A DNA stretch of 64,000 nucleotides, taken from NCBI GenBank assembly GCA_946811695.1, contig OX328123.1, forward strand, positions 125,860,318 through 125,924,317, in the 5' to 3' direction. A program made the translations under genes and the position numbers. A model generated the notes under the pieces. That model saw nothing but the letters and a program-made list of their open reading frames with translations. It did no database searches and was not told the DNA's origin. The DNA is from Gonocerus acuteangulatus. Lineage: Eukaryota; Arthropoda; Insecta; Hemiptera; Coreidae. The first letter of the stretch is position 1. Each line of letters opens with the position of its first letter. Of this stretch, positions 26,247-38,900 are shown one piece after another.

Positions 26247-29200
26247 TTTGGGTGTAATTGCATTTTAGTAGTAGTAGTGCATTTATGTATTTTATGTTCT
26301 AGATTGTTAATATTCCATACCCGCCAAAATGCTACCAGCCCCCTCCCCCAAAATTATTTACTATGTACGCCCCTGCCTGATACACTCGGAAGTAAAGTCA
26401 TTCTGATTCGATTCGATACTAATTACTTTTGTTTTGATACCGAGTAAGTATCGCAAGATTGATTCGATGCTATTAGTACTTGGTGTTGAATCAAAAGTAT
26501 CGAGTACCTACTCGTATTTACAAGTCTCGGAATGCTCCTAATCACGTGTGCTCAGAGAACAACATTATGGTGGATTATTCCAGGATATGGCAGGGGTAGA
26601 TACCGAGAAGAGCTTGATGCTTGAGATACTAGTTTTGAAGTGAGATGGAATTGAAGAATATTAGGGTGCGTTTACACCTGACACTTCTCGCAGGAAATAT
26701 ATCTCAGGTGTAGGATAGATATTCTCTTGAATGTTTATATAATGACAGAAATAGCTAGACATTTATGTTAGGGATATGTATACGACAGTTCTGAATTTGT
26801 TAAAATTTGTGATAAATGTACGGCCCGTTTACACACATACATTTGTGTCCTGTGTCCTATATAATCAGTGTTTACATCTGTTGGCACAGAAGTGTCGACA
26901 ATACAGCTAGTAACCAAGACATTTATGTCTGACATTAAATTCTTCTCTTTATAAACCGTGTTTATACCTGATGGTATAGAAGTGTCGACACTTATAGCTT
27001 GTGATAGAAATATATATCTCAGACATAAATACTTCGCACTTTACATTAGTCACAATTTCTGTCTGACATAAATATCCTGCAGTAACTATCAGGTGTAAAC
27101 GCACCCTTACAGTGCTGAAGCACCCTGCCATGGGTCCTTGAGTATTAAATATTTATGAGGGAAGGAATTTTAAGAAAATCAAATTTATGAAGAAAGCTAT
27201 TTTCTATTGATAATTTTAATTGGTTCTCACCTGGTATAATTTTTTCATCGGCTCTCCTTCTGACTTGACATGTGAACGGAGTTTATGACCATGCTTTTTT
27301 GTCAAATACAGAACAGCGGCTGAGAGAGCCAAAGCTGCCAGCACACCAAAAACCACAACTCCAATGACATAAACTTCATGATCCGATTTACCAGTCAGTC
27401 TTAGTGCAGTGGGTAATTTAGCATGCTTAAAAGAAAAATAGATTGACTTCAATTTATTTGAATTTTAACATCCACTCATAAATAATACAGATTTTTTGGA
27501 TGGGTTATCTATAGGTTACCACCCTTTTCTAGCCAGGATAGAGGTGATGCCGATTTTGATTTTAAAGAAAAGCCACCACCCTAGTGAAAATGTAACCCAG
27601 GACCCTAGGCACAGAGTAGTTACATTTCTCCTACATCAATATTTTCTGATTTCAATTTAATTTTTCCTTAATGGGAGAATTTCATTCTATAAACTGATAG
27701 GATAAAATAATTATGTTATCTTAGAAAATTTACTTTAAAACCATGAAACAATCCACGTAAATTATGCAAAGTTGTATAAAATAGAAATATAATAAAATAT
27801 TGCTAATTTCATTTCCTTCAAGGGCATACAAACAAATGGAGCAGAATTTTTAAGAAAATGTTTGATTACAAATAAGGCAGATGCAAGTCCTTCCAGAACA
27901 ATTCTCCTCAGCCATTCATGCATGACAAAGCCTCAAAATATTCAAAAGAAAAAAAAATGTTTTTCTTACCCTGTATCCTATCCCAGTTTGTGTAACCACA
28001 GCTCCACCCTCCCTTCGTATGTCATCTTTGATGCTCTCTGTAAAAACAAAAGTGAATGGATTGTGTAAACAGTTAATCATCTGCTCCATAATTATAATAT
28101 TTGACAAGTTAGATTGGGCAAGTATTCTTTGAAAAAATTACCCATTTTCTTCGCAATTTCTGAGGCATTCATCCCTGCTTTCTTCGAGTTGACCTTAAAA
28201 GCAACTTCATTGTGATCTATCCTGGTATAAACAACAGACATTTAGAAAATAAAGTGTAATACTGAACACAAAATAAAATGTTTACAAGTTCTCTCATAGG
28301 CAGTGTCCACCCAATTCATTATTCTTAGTTAGTCTAATTGTTCACTTGCTATATCACTGCATTGACTGTACTATGGCTCATAACTAGGGACCAGATTCTT
28401 AGGTTTTCGCCTTTTTATATCCTTTCTCCTAAACATGATAACGATCGGTTATTTATATGATTTCCGTTTTGTAGTATTATTCATACAAATTTGGAGGAAC
28501 CTAAAAAAACCTTTTCCGAATGATAGCACCTAAACAATGATGGAATGACCTAAACATACCTAATTTTTAATATAGAAAATACATAAAAAATTTGGGATGA
28601 GAATTTTTCTATTTGTTTATTCTTCATGCTGATAGGAGTGTGTTTTCTCCCCTGTTTAAACCTCTTTGGGTGTATAGGATATATGTATGTTCCATTGACC
28701 ATTGGGCCATCAGCAGTGGTGGCAATGCTGGTGGCCCCACTGCTGATGTTTTGTGACGTAAAAAAATCATTTTCCGCATTCAAGACAGTTCTCAGAGACA
28801 ATAGGAAGAATTTCACTGTCAAAAACCTGGGTACCTCTTTGAAAGAATACTGGAACAAGGGATAATACCTATTTAAGTTAAATATTTTCACTTTTAAATG
28901 TTTCCATGATTTAATTATTTTGTTTTTAACATAGTTAAGTACCATTCTATAGGCAGTGAAATTCTTCCTGCTGTTCTTTAGAAGTTTAAACTCTTCAGCA
29001 GATAAACATAAAAATGTCCTTTACATATTTACTTTAGTTGTTTTGTTTTATGTTCTTATTTATTTTTTTATTAATGTAATTTTATTAAATGTTTTTTTTT
29101 CTTTTTTTTTTTTTTTTATTCATTGCTTTATTTATAAAATATTTAATATTAATAAAATTTTTTGGAGCCGTAAGAGAGCAGCACAGGTAGAAGGGTCAAA

Positions 29201-29581
29201 AGCAATGCCGAACTTACCGAAATGTATGGCGAACCTGACATCCTCTATGTCATCAAGAAAGGTAGACTACGGTGGTTAGGGCACGTGGAGAGAATGGAAT
29301 CCTGTAGGCTACCTAAAATGATGCTGAATGGTGCACCTGGGGGAAAAAGAAAGAGAGGCAGACCAAGACAAAGGTGGATTGATGACCTGGAGGAGGACTT
29401 GCGGACGCTAGGGATCCGAAATTGGAGAAACCTAGCAGCAAACCGCGTGGAATGGGGCAGGATGGTGGCAGAGGCCCAGGTCCTACAAGGACTATAGCGC
29501 CCAATAGTGAGTGAGTGATTTATAAAATGTATTTTTTTTGTTTATACAGATTTCATTCACTTTGTTTATTAAATTCTTAAA

Positions 29582-29646
<65 letters not shown>

Positions 29647-32600
29647 CACGTGTCTGTCTGTTTGTTCCTTATACAAATCCACACCGTATAACCGATTTTG
29701 ACCATACTTGGAACACTGGTAGGTCTTGATCGGGGAAGTCTTGTAGGCTAGGTCAAAAACGTCTACCAGCTGTCTGTCTGTATGTTTGTTCCTTATTCAA
29801 ATCCACACCGTTCGTCCGATTTTGACCAAACTTGGCACACAGGTAGGTCTTCATACGAGGAGAGTCATAGGCTAAAACTCGTCTAGGACTCACAGTTCGG
29901 AGGTCATGGGTTTGAAACTATGAACCCAAATAGTTACAGATTTGCATTATTAGATTTTAATATTAGTTATTTAGTTCCTAATTTATTTTTGCTTTTCTAG
30001 ATACCGAAAATAGGCGTCTTAGATTTAATTAATGTCGATGAAGATGTCACAGTGTTCGGGGACTTAACCGAAACCAAAATAATTGCCTATGTTCCAAAAG
30101 AGATTTGCAACTTCTCAGAAGCATGATGATGAAGACATGATGAATCAGGTGATGAAGATGAGTCTACGGTAACCCAGGAAAAGCTCGTTCCGAGTGCAGT
30201 CGAATCACTGTTGTATATAAAGGAATTAAGACAATTTATAGAAAGTAAAAATGATGTCAGTGAGAAGGTTTTTAAATCATTAAATGTTTTAGGATCTTTT
30301 TTGATCTGCTACATACAACAGGATTCAATCAAAGAAGCAAAGTTTACAAGTAGATCTTGATCCGGGGAGTGTCATAGACTAAGTCAAAAACGTCTACCAA
30401 TTGTCTGGCTGTATGTTTGTTCCATATACAAATCCATACAGTTTGACCGATTTTGACCAATCTTGGAACGCAGGTAGGTCTTGATACGGGGAGTGTCATA
30501 GGCTAGGTCAAAAACATCTACCAGCTGTCTGTCTGTATGTTTGTTCCTTATAAAAATCCACACTGTTTGACTGATTTTGACCAAACTTGGCACACAGGTA
30601 GGTCTTCATACGGGGAGAGTTATAGGCTAGAACTCGTCTAGGACTCACAGTTCGGAGGTCACGGGTTCGAAACTATGAACCCAAATAGTTACAGATTTGC
30701 GTTATTAGATTTTAATATTAGTTATTTAGTTCCTAATTTATTTTTGCTTTTCTAGATACCGAAAATAGGTGTAGCATGGCACGCCGGGTAACAGCTAGTA
30801 ACATAATAAAATAATAAATTCTCTTTTTTTAAAATAACTCATATTTCCGTTTTATTTTTATTTCCTTATATTTTTTCCCTTCTCAATATACTATTCTATA
30901 AAATAATGTTATTTGTTGTTTATTTTTATGTCACTATGATAAAGATATACATATTAATTTATCATTGATAAATTAATCAAAAGTATTAATGATTAATTAT
31001 AATAGGTTGAACTTACTTTCTGAACCTATTAAAATATTTTTTTCACCTAACAAAACCTAAAAAGACCTATTTTGCCTGTTGCAAAAACCTAATTGGATGC
31101 TTATTTTGTGCTAAAAATCCGGTCCCTGATCATAACCCTGAAAATAGTATACACCTTGACTGCTTATTCACTTTAAGACGAAATACAGCGAAACATGGAT
31201 AATTCGATTTTTTTACGAGTCTGAACCTCCTATGGGAAGTATCACAGAGGCGGGCAAACTTAAATCTTGTCAAAAAAATGTATTTTTCAAATCATACGAA
31301 AGTGGAATAAGTCGCACCGGTTCTGTGGGTGATGGATAACCTATGGATTTAATTAATGTCGATGAAGATGTCACAGTGTTCGGGGACTTAACCGAAACCA
31401 AAATAATTGCCTATGTTCCAAAAGAGATTTGCAACTTCTCAGAAGCATGATGATGAAGACATGATGAATCAGGTGATGAAGATGAGTCTACGGTAACCCA
31501 GGAAACGCTCGTTCCGAGTGCAGTCGAATCACTGTTGTATATAAAGGAATTAAGACAATTTATAGAAAGTAAAAATGATGTCAGTGAGAAGGTTTTTAAA
31601 TCATTAAATGTTTTAGGATCTTTTTTGATCTGCTACATACAACAGGATTCAATCAAAGAAGCAAACGTAAATTTCAGACTTTTTTCAAAAACAATAGACT
31701 TATATTTTTACTTTTTTGGAAAGTTATTTATTACTTATGTACTTAATCATCAATTTGTGCAGTTTTTGTTATTCGTTGTTTTAATTGAAATCTGTGTGAA
31801 AATATGAAGTTCGATTTTTTAGCCCTTTATTTTCAAAAACTTTTGTAATTCGAACTTTTTCATCAGTCCCTAGAGGTTCGAATCATCCAAGTTCTACTGT
31901 ACTTCATTAAAAATGAAAACTTTTTTTTTTGAAAAAGACAGACACAACTCTAAATTTAATAGAATTTTAATCAAATCATTGGAAACTTTTACAATTAATG
32001 GTTTTCACTGCTGCTTTTGTTGTTCCAAACAATTTTTATGATGTTTGAGATATACTTTTAGAATTGTACGACTTGGAATTATTCTGCTAATTAATAAAAT
32101 TCAAACTTACTCAAGGTGGCTCAATGTTCCGTTGGGGAGATGTAGTAGCCTTGTAATAATGCTCAAAATGTGTTGCCCTTCACTCCATGATCTTATGCTA
32201 AAATAAAATAAAACTTATTAAAATCTTAAAAGCATGGTAATTATATTTCTCTATTAATATTTATTTAAATTTTAACGTCCATTATTATTAACTATGAATT
32301 TTAGGACGGGTTATCTATAGGTTACCACCCTTTTCTATCCAGGATAGGGCTGATGCCTTTTCTTTTTTCTAAAGAAAAGCTACCACCCCATAGTGGGAAT
32401 CAAGCCCACGACCTTTGGCACGCAGTGTTAAGTGCTTATGCCTTAACACTCACGGCCACCGGGCTTCCAAAAATATATTTCTTTAGTATCAATAAAAATG
32501 AATGTTTTTTTTTTTCAAAACAAATAACATTTTGTTTTTGTTGGAAGAACCTTAGGTACCTGAGTTATGAGATATGTTCATGATTTGCGATAAACTTCTG

Positions 32601-32882
32601 TTTATGGAATATCCCTTTAAAATTTGATTCCTATTACTAAAGAATAAAGAGTATTTTATATATTTATTTCAAAATAATTTTTGAGTTAGAATCATTACAA
32701 TGGTAGAACTCTCAAAAAGGGGTTTTTTTCTGAATAGGGTAATGAGTTTTACTCAAAATTGACATATTATGAGACATGGCAGCTTTCCTGCCAACGAGTA
32801 ATATCTTATTAACATCTCCTCATTTATTCTGGCTATTTATTGTATATGTGAGGTCTTATATCATGCTTTAGACAAATATTTT

Positions 32883-32932
<50 letters not shown>

Positions 32933-35900
32933 ATGGCAATATCAAGGAAGTAGAAATTTGGCACTGAGGTGTTTTTAGAGGGATCCTATGAGGAAGCGGT
33001 ACTTTCTAGTTCATTTATTTGAAAACTTATGAGTAAAGTAATTTTAAAATAACATAGCTTTACCTTTCCTCGAATTGAACAAAGGCAAAATCAGTATCAA
33101 TGACTTCATAATCTGGTGTTGTTGTTACTTTTATGGGATTTGCCTTTTTTCTGAGCTCCGGTGGCCGTTCTGCGTTCTGGAAAAGAGACATACTTGACTT
33201 CATTGTCGTAAGAGTTTGATAAGAACAACTTTCAGCCGATTCAAAGTGTTAGATAAAAACAACTATAACTAGCTGAATCGTAATTAGTTTTGCTGGTAAC
33301 AAAGGTTTCAGTAAATAATGATAATATCACAAACTTTCCTTTGGATGTGGTAATTTATCCATTGTTGGTCTATTTAAATGGTATATAATAAAAATAAGCT
33401 CCTCATTTAGCTAGGAACCCAGTGACGAGTAAGATTAGGTTCTTTTTTAACAATGTACAGGCCCAAATCATGAGGGATATGATGAAGGAGTAGAGATAAA
33501 ACTGGCTTGTTGTAGTGTCAATGTATCTAATACATAATAGGAATATAGATTGGATCTACACTGATCATCTTAGGACTTTGAAATCCATGGTCAACAAACT
33601 CAAATTCGTATAATGATCAGCAAAATTGTAGTTAACAATTATTATTAATGTTTTATGAACTTAATAGAATAATATTTTACTTGTAAAAAATCAGATGGTA
33701 GCTGATCAGCCACGTCTTCTTTTTCTCCTTGAGCTGTAACATTGAATAGGCATTTTAGTAATTCTAAATATAAATGTTTTAATTTAAAGACTTATATAAT
33801 AAGAGTTCTGGAGGCCCAGTGGCTGTGAGTGTTAAGGCGTGAGGACTTAATACTCCGTGCCAAAGGTCGTGGGTTCGATTTCCACTATGGGGTGGTGGAT
33901 TTTCTTTAGAAAAAAGAAAAGGCATCAGCCCTATCCTGGCTAGAAAAGGGTGGTAACCTATAGATAACCCGTCCCAAAATTCGTAGTTAATAATAATGGA
34001 CGTTAAAATTTAAATAATAGTAATAAGAGTTCTAATATAAAAATAATGCTATTATTAGAAGAATATCAGTCTTAGACAATAATTCTAATATTAATATTTT
34101 ATTGATGTATTAATAAAAAAACAAAAAAAAACAACAAAAAAACAAAACAAAACAACAACAGTAAAACACAAGCAACTGATTGATGCTGGCTTTATATTTT
34201 CGAAAAGAAATTAGTGCTTTAACACTTTCGCTGCGGGTGTCCTTCCAGAAGGACACTAGCGATTTTACCTGCTTACGAGTGTCCCTTCGGAAGGACACTC
34301 CTCCATTACTTTTCCCTTCAGATTCAAAAGGCTCGTTAATGGAGGGGATTCACTTTTACAACTCCAGATAAAGACAGTTGTATTTAGTATTGTTTGGGCT
34401 TTCCAACAGTGTTTTCCGTTTTCAAATCGCCTGACTGGAAGATTTTTTATGAAAAAAAAAATGCCTACGTGAAAAATTCAAACAAAAGATGCACATGTTA
34501 CAGAGGTATTCCCAAACAATGACAGCCGCAGTAAAAGTGTTAAATGCTTTAAAGTTTGAATACTGATGGTTTCTCTAAAAATAAAACTGAAAAAAGGAAA
34601 ATAAACAGTATGACTTGCAGGATGTGCATTATTTTAACACCCCCCCCCCCAATCCCCAGTTTATTTACTTTATTTTAATAAAGTCCTCATCCCCAGTGTG
34701 ATTTGAACAGTTCAGAATAGAGATTCCCAAATAATATTTTGGTTTTAAACGCAAAACCTCATATTTTTCTTGGATTTTCAGCAAGAAGTCTGACACTAAC
34801 ACTATCTGAATTATATCATGATCAGTCCTTAACAATGATTGACCAACTGATTACAATACAAGCGAGAAAATTTTTCAGCTCCACTTTAAAGCACCTTTCT
34901 CTGATCCTACATCCTTATATCCTTCCTGGAATCAATAAATGTCTAATCCCAGAAAGGTGTATTCAAGGGCTGAGTAGTTTCTATGAAGTCTGTTGGAAAA
35001 TTAACCAGACAACAAATTCATAACACTCAGGGTTTATTAACACCTCAATTGAACTGGATAACTATCAAAGAACTTATTGAAAATATCCAAAGAATGTTGA
35101 GATAATTCTCTGCCTTAGTAATATAGATATTTGAAATTAAATGTGAATACATACTTTTATCAATAATCTTCGGTGCTCTTTCCTTTACTTCCTGAAAAAA
35201 TAATTGATTAATTAAGTTTTTTGAGGTGGTTGTGCTCAATATTAAAGGAGCTGAAGAACTCTTTCATTTTTTAGATCCTTATTTTCTACCACAGGGGTGC
35301 CCAACCTAAATCGGTTGGTGTGCCAAGTAAAAATTTACTCAACTGAGGTGCGCCGCACAAATCAAAATAAAACAACAAATTATTTTATTATTGTGCAATA
35401 TTCAAAATATTTTATTACCGTACAATTAATGTGACTTGTGTTTCTGTATTTCACATGAGATTTTTTAAAATATCAATGGATAATTTAGTCGAGGCGTTTC
35501 AACTGTCTATAGTCCAAATGTCTAAAATAATATAGACTGTTAGAAACTATCAAGTGGGCCTCAAATAGTTTTCAAATGGGCCGCGGGTTGGGCATGCTAC
35601 AAGATCCATAGACAATAGGGATCAATTAATATTATAAATTTTAAATCTCTTTTTATATAATATTTAAATCTCTTTTTATATAAATTTTAAATCTCTTTTA
35701 AAGTATCTTATTAGAAATGTAAATTTTCATTACTACCATGCCAACACTATAAGTCAAAGCCTCTTTTTCTTCTTTTTTTTTTACGGCGCTTCGACATCTA
35801 GGCCATTAGCACCGCTTTTTTCTAATTATATCTAAATTTGTATGAAGTTAATCGTCAATAATAAATCTAGGCCTTTTTTTATATAGTCTTTAATCAAGAA

Positions 35901-38900
35901 TCTATGGAAGCTTAGTCATTAGTCTATTTTAATCATTAATCAAGTCCTAGAAGCAGAAAAGGCATCAGCCCTATTCTGGCTTGAAAAGGGTGGTAACCTA
36001 TAGATAACCAGTCCTAAAATTCTTAGTTAACACATTAAGGGCGGGGTTCTTGACAAAAGGATGCTTAGTTCTTAGTTAATAATAACGGACGTTAAAATTT
36101 AAATAAATAATATGTTTATCAAGTTATTTAGGTAATTAAAAAGTATACATTTTCTAAATAATAAATTTCTAGGAATTTTGTTGATAATGAAACATATTTA
36201 CTGAATATACAAAGATAATAATTAAAACTATCTAAATTATTTTAAAAAAATATTTATCTGGTTCTGTAATTATACCTTAAATGCTGGATCATAGGGAGGC
36301 CCTGGTTTCTTGACGTCCAACCTCTCATGTCTTTCAAAACCAAGTGCTCCATTTAGCTTCTCTATCAAGTCTGGCCAAGATTCCTCTTCTGAAATATTTA
36401 GTTCAAAGATGTTAATTTGACAAAAGTTTTTGTTTAGTTTTAATTAGAAAGCAACAGAATAGCCAGGTGAAAAGATTAAGAGTAATATCTACTCAGGAAT
36501 AGAACCAGGATGGTAATGGAGACCAAAGAATGAAAGTAGCCCAATCTATGTGTATGTTATTGTTTTATATTTTATTATGTAGATCCCCTCCCCCAAGGAA
36601 TATGTTACTAGTTTGAGTGTGGCACAAGGTATAATTTAGCCAATTGAAGCAACTAGATAGGGATTGGGAGTACTATAACGTTATGAGGTGGCATTCAGCT
36701 AAGAGGAAAAACATCAGATCTTAAAGCAAAAATCTATCAACGATAAATTTGGACATTTCGGCTGCACTTTGACAGCCTTCTTCAGCTAAAAAATAAATAT
36801 ACATAATTACAAATGTGTAATTATGTACCTATGTAATTTATTCAAATGTTAACGTCCATTTATTACTGACAATGAATTGTAGGACGGTTTATCTGTAGGT
36901 CTATATATAGATAAATACACCAATTATGTATATAAACAATCGTTTGTGACTATGTATATTTATTTTTTAGCTGAAGAATAATCTACTATATATTTCTCAA
37001 ATACCACTCACTGACTGACTGACTGACACACTGACCTATCATCACCCAGCCCAAACTGCTCGGCAGAAAAATTTGAAATTTTGCATGGACACTCCCTATA
37101 GAACGTAGACGCTCGCTAAGAAAGGATTTTTTTATATTCGAATTTTTAAGTATTTTTAGAGGGGTTTGGGGGCGAGGATAGCTCAGTGGTAGAGCACTCG
37201 ACTAATGAACTGGAGGACCAGGTTCAAAACCCGAGCCCGCACTAAAGATTTTTTCTTCTAGTGCTGCCGTTCGAGGGTTGGATTTGGGGTCCCAGATCGT
37301 CCCTAGGCTCACCCAGCCTTTAATTAATTTAATTAATGGGTACCTTTGGTGCTAGTCGAAGTAGCCAAGGGGAAAATCAGGCGGCCGGAGCCTAGTATTG
37401 ACCACACTATCTCCCTAGTGTGCCGTATGGTCAAGAATCAGATACCTCTACAGTATCTGTCCCTCTGGGCCCTTGTGGCCTGATTTTTTTTTTTTTAGAG
37501 GGGTTTAAAGTTTTAATTAGTTAGAGCAGGCAAGCCTAGGTAGCATGCGTTGCTAGGACGATAAAGAACAGCTATTACCATACATTATCTATTTCATAGT
37601 ATTATTTTTAATTGAGGCTAATTTCAACTATGATAGCAGTCCTTGAATTACTAGAAATAAACTGTCCCTCATAGAGTTAACGCTATGAGGGAAAAAATCA
37701 CATTTTTAATTGCGGTTCATTTCAATTTGTCCCCCATAGAGTTTTCGCTATACCTGGTGATGGTGCATCGGAGGTAATAATATCCCCAACCCTTGCACAG
37801 CCTCCTCACCCATCAGCATTCCCAATCAGAACACCTCTTGGTCATGCTCGCAAATATAATGGGTGTTTCCAAATGACATGTGTAAAACATAAATTTTTAA
37901 TTTTAACCTACATTTATTATTGACAAGGAAATTTAACCTATATCGGTTACAATGCTGTTACTAATAACCATGGGCGTATATAGGAATGAATTTCGGAGGG
38001 GGGGGGGGGCAAGTACCATTTCGGGTGAATAGAATACTAACATTTTAGAACTTGGAATAGTTTTAGACAAATAAAACACTATTACAACCAAAATGAAATA
38101 TTTTTTATGAACTATATGATCTTATTTAATTAATTTATTTATTTCATTTATTTTTAAGGGTTTTAAGACACATTTTTACCAACAAATAAAAATATTCGGG
38201 GGGGGGGGTGCTGCAGACCTCTCAGCCCCCCCTTATATACGCCCATGCTGGTAACCTATCTCTAGGTTATCTGTTTCTTAGAAGAAACATTATACTTTGA
38301 TTACTTATCAATTGATGTACGTATAACATATAGTATGACGGGGACCATGCTATAATAAACTGCAAAAAATTATGTAATAGCGTTAATTTTGCTGATACAT
38401 TATTTAACGCAATAAAATAACTACTTATCTGCCGTGACGAAACACGGGTATTCGGTTAGTAAAATATAAAACAATAAAATACAGAGAGATTGAATTAATT
38501 TTAGACTGGTCTCTGTGACCTCTGTGGATCTATTCTAAGTGGATATTCAGGGTGTCTACTACTTTTGTGAAAGCCAATTTCATGACTTCAAATGCAAATT
38601 TCATGCCCATTAAAAATAAAATAATTTCACTTACATTTTAGAATGAAGATGGAATTATCAACCTCAAAAATATTGGTGGAGGAAGAATTAAAAATTTCTA
38701 AAAATATTATTAAATAAATATTTATTGTCACTTTACATAATTTAATAAATCAAGGTTTACACAATTTCAATATTTAAGTCTGCATGAAAAATTCTGAATA
38801 TGAGTAAAGTATAAAATATGAAAAATAAAAATATATGTAAATAATAGATAATGTCTTCAAAGCAATCCTTTTTTGCGAAGTCTTGTTTTTTCTTCGCAAT

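Larger units (their letters stand above)
29582..30799 (+). mobile_element. Non-autonomous Helitron carrying a captured pogo fragment
   Basis: It starts tctatata at a TA tract and ends acgccgggtaacagctagt with the CTAGT terminus. The body has units of about 120 bp containing gtctgtctgtatgtttgttcc and ccgattttgaccaaacttgg. Two partial bodies (29650-30018 and 30350-30799) flank a 320-bp insert at 30022-30341 copied from pogo transposase sequence. Confidence 0.7.
28385..31128 (+). mobile_element. hAT transposon relic carrying later insertions
   Basis: Left end tagggaccagattcttagg and right end, inverted, cagggaccggatttttag. The 8-bp flanks ctcataac and atcataac differ at one base, as expected of a hAT target duplication. 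Both subterminal regions contain repeated acctaa words. A transposase C-terminal piece lies at 28690-28835. Later insertions are a LINE tail (29165-29500) and a Helitron (29582-30799). Confidence 0.7.
36988..38456 (+). mobile_element. Helitron-like element with nested SINE-1 and hAT-like MITE
   Basis: It begins tctactatatatttctcaaa with a tandem ctgactgactgactgac and 'cccagcccaaactgctcggc'. It ends gacgaaacacgggtattcgg ttagt, resembling a Helitron terminus with CTAGT changed to TTAGT. Non-coding. Confidence 0.55.

Noticed and set aside
34739..35023. 94-codon plus-strand ORF in an intron
   Set aside because: No domain, composition like surrounding non-coding DNA, and no support from neighbouring features.
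10636..37495. tRNA genes suggested by A- and B-box sequences
   Set aside because: Each tRNA-like segment is the head of a SINE with a body, tail and target duplications, and does not fold as a complete cloverleaf by eye.
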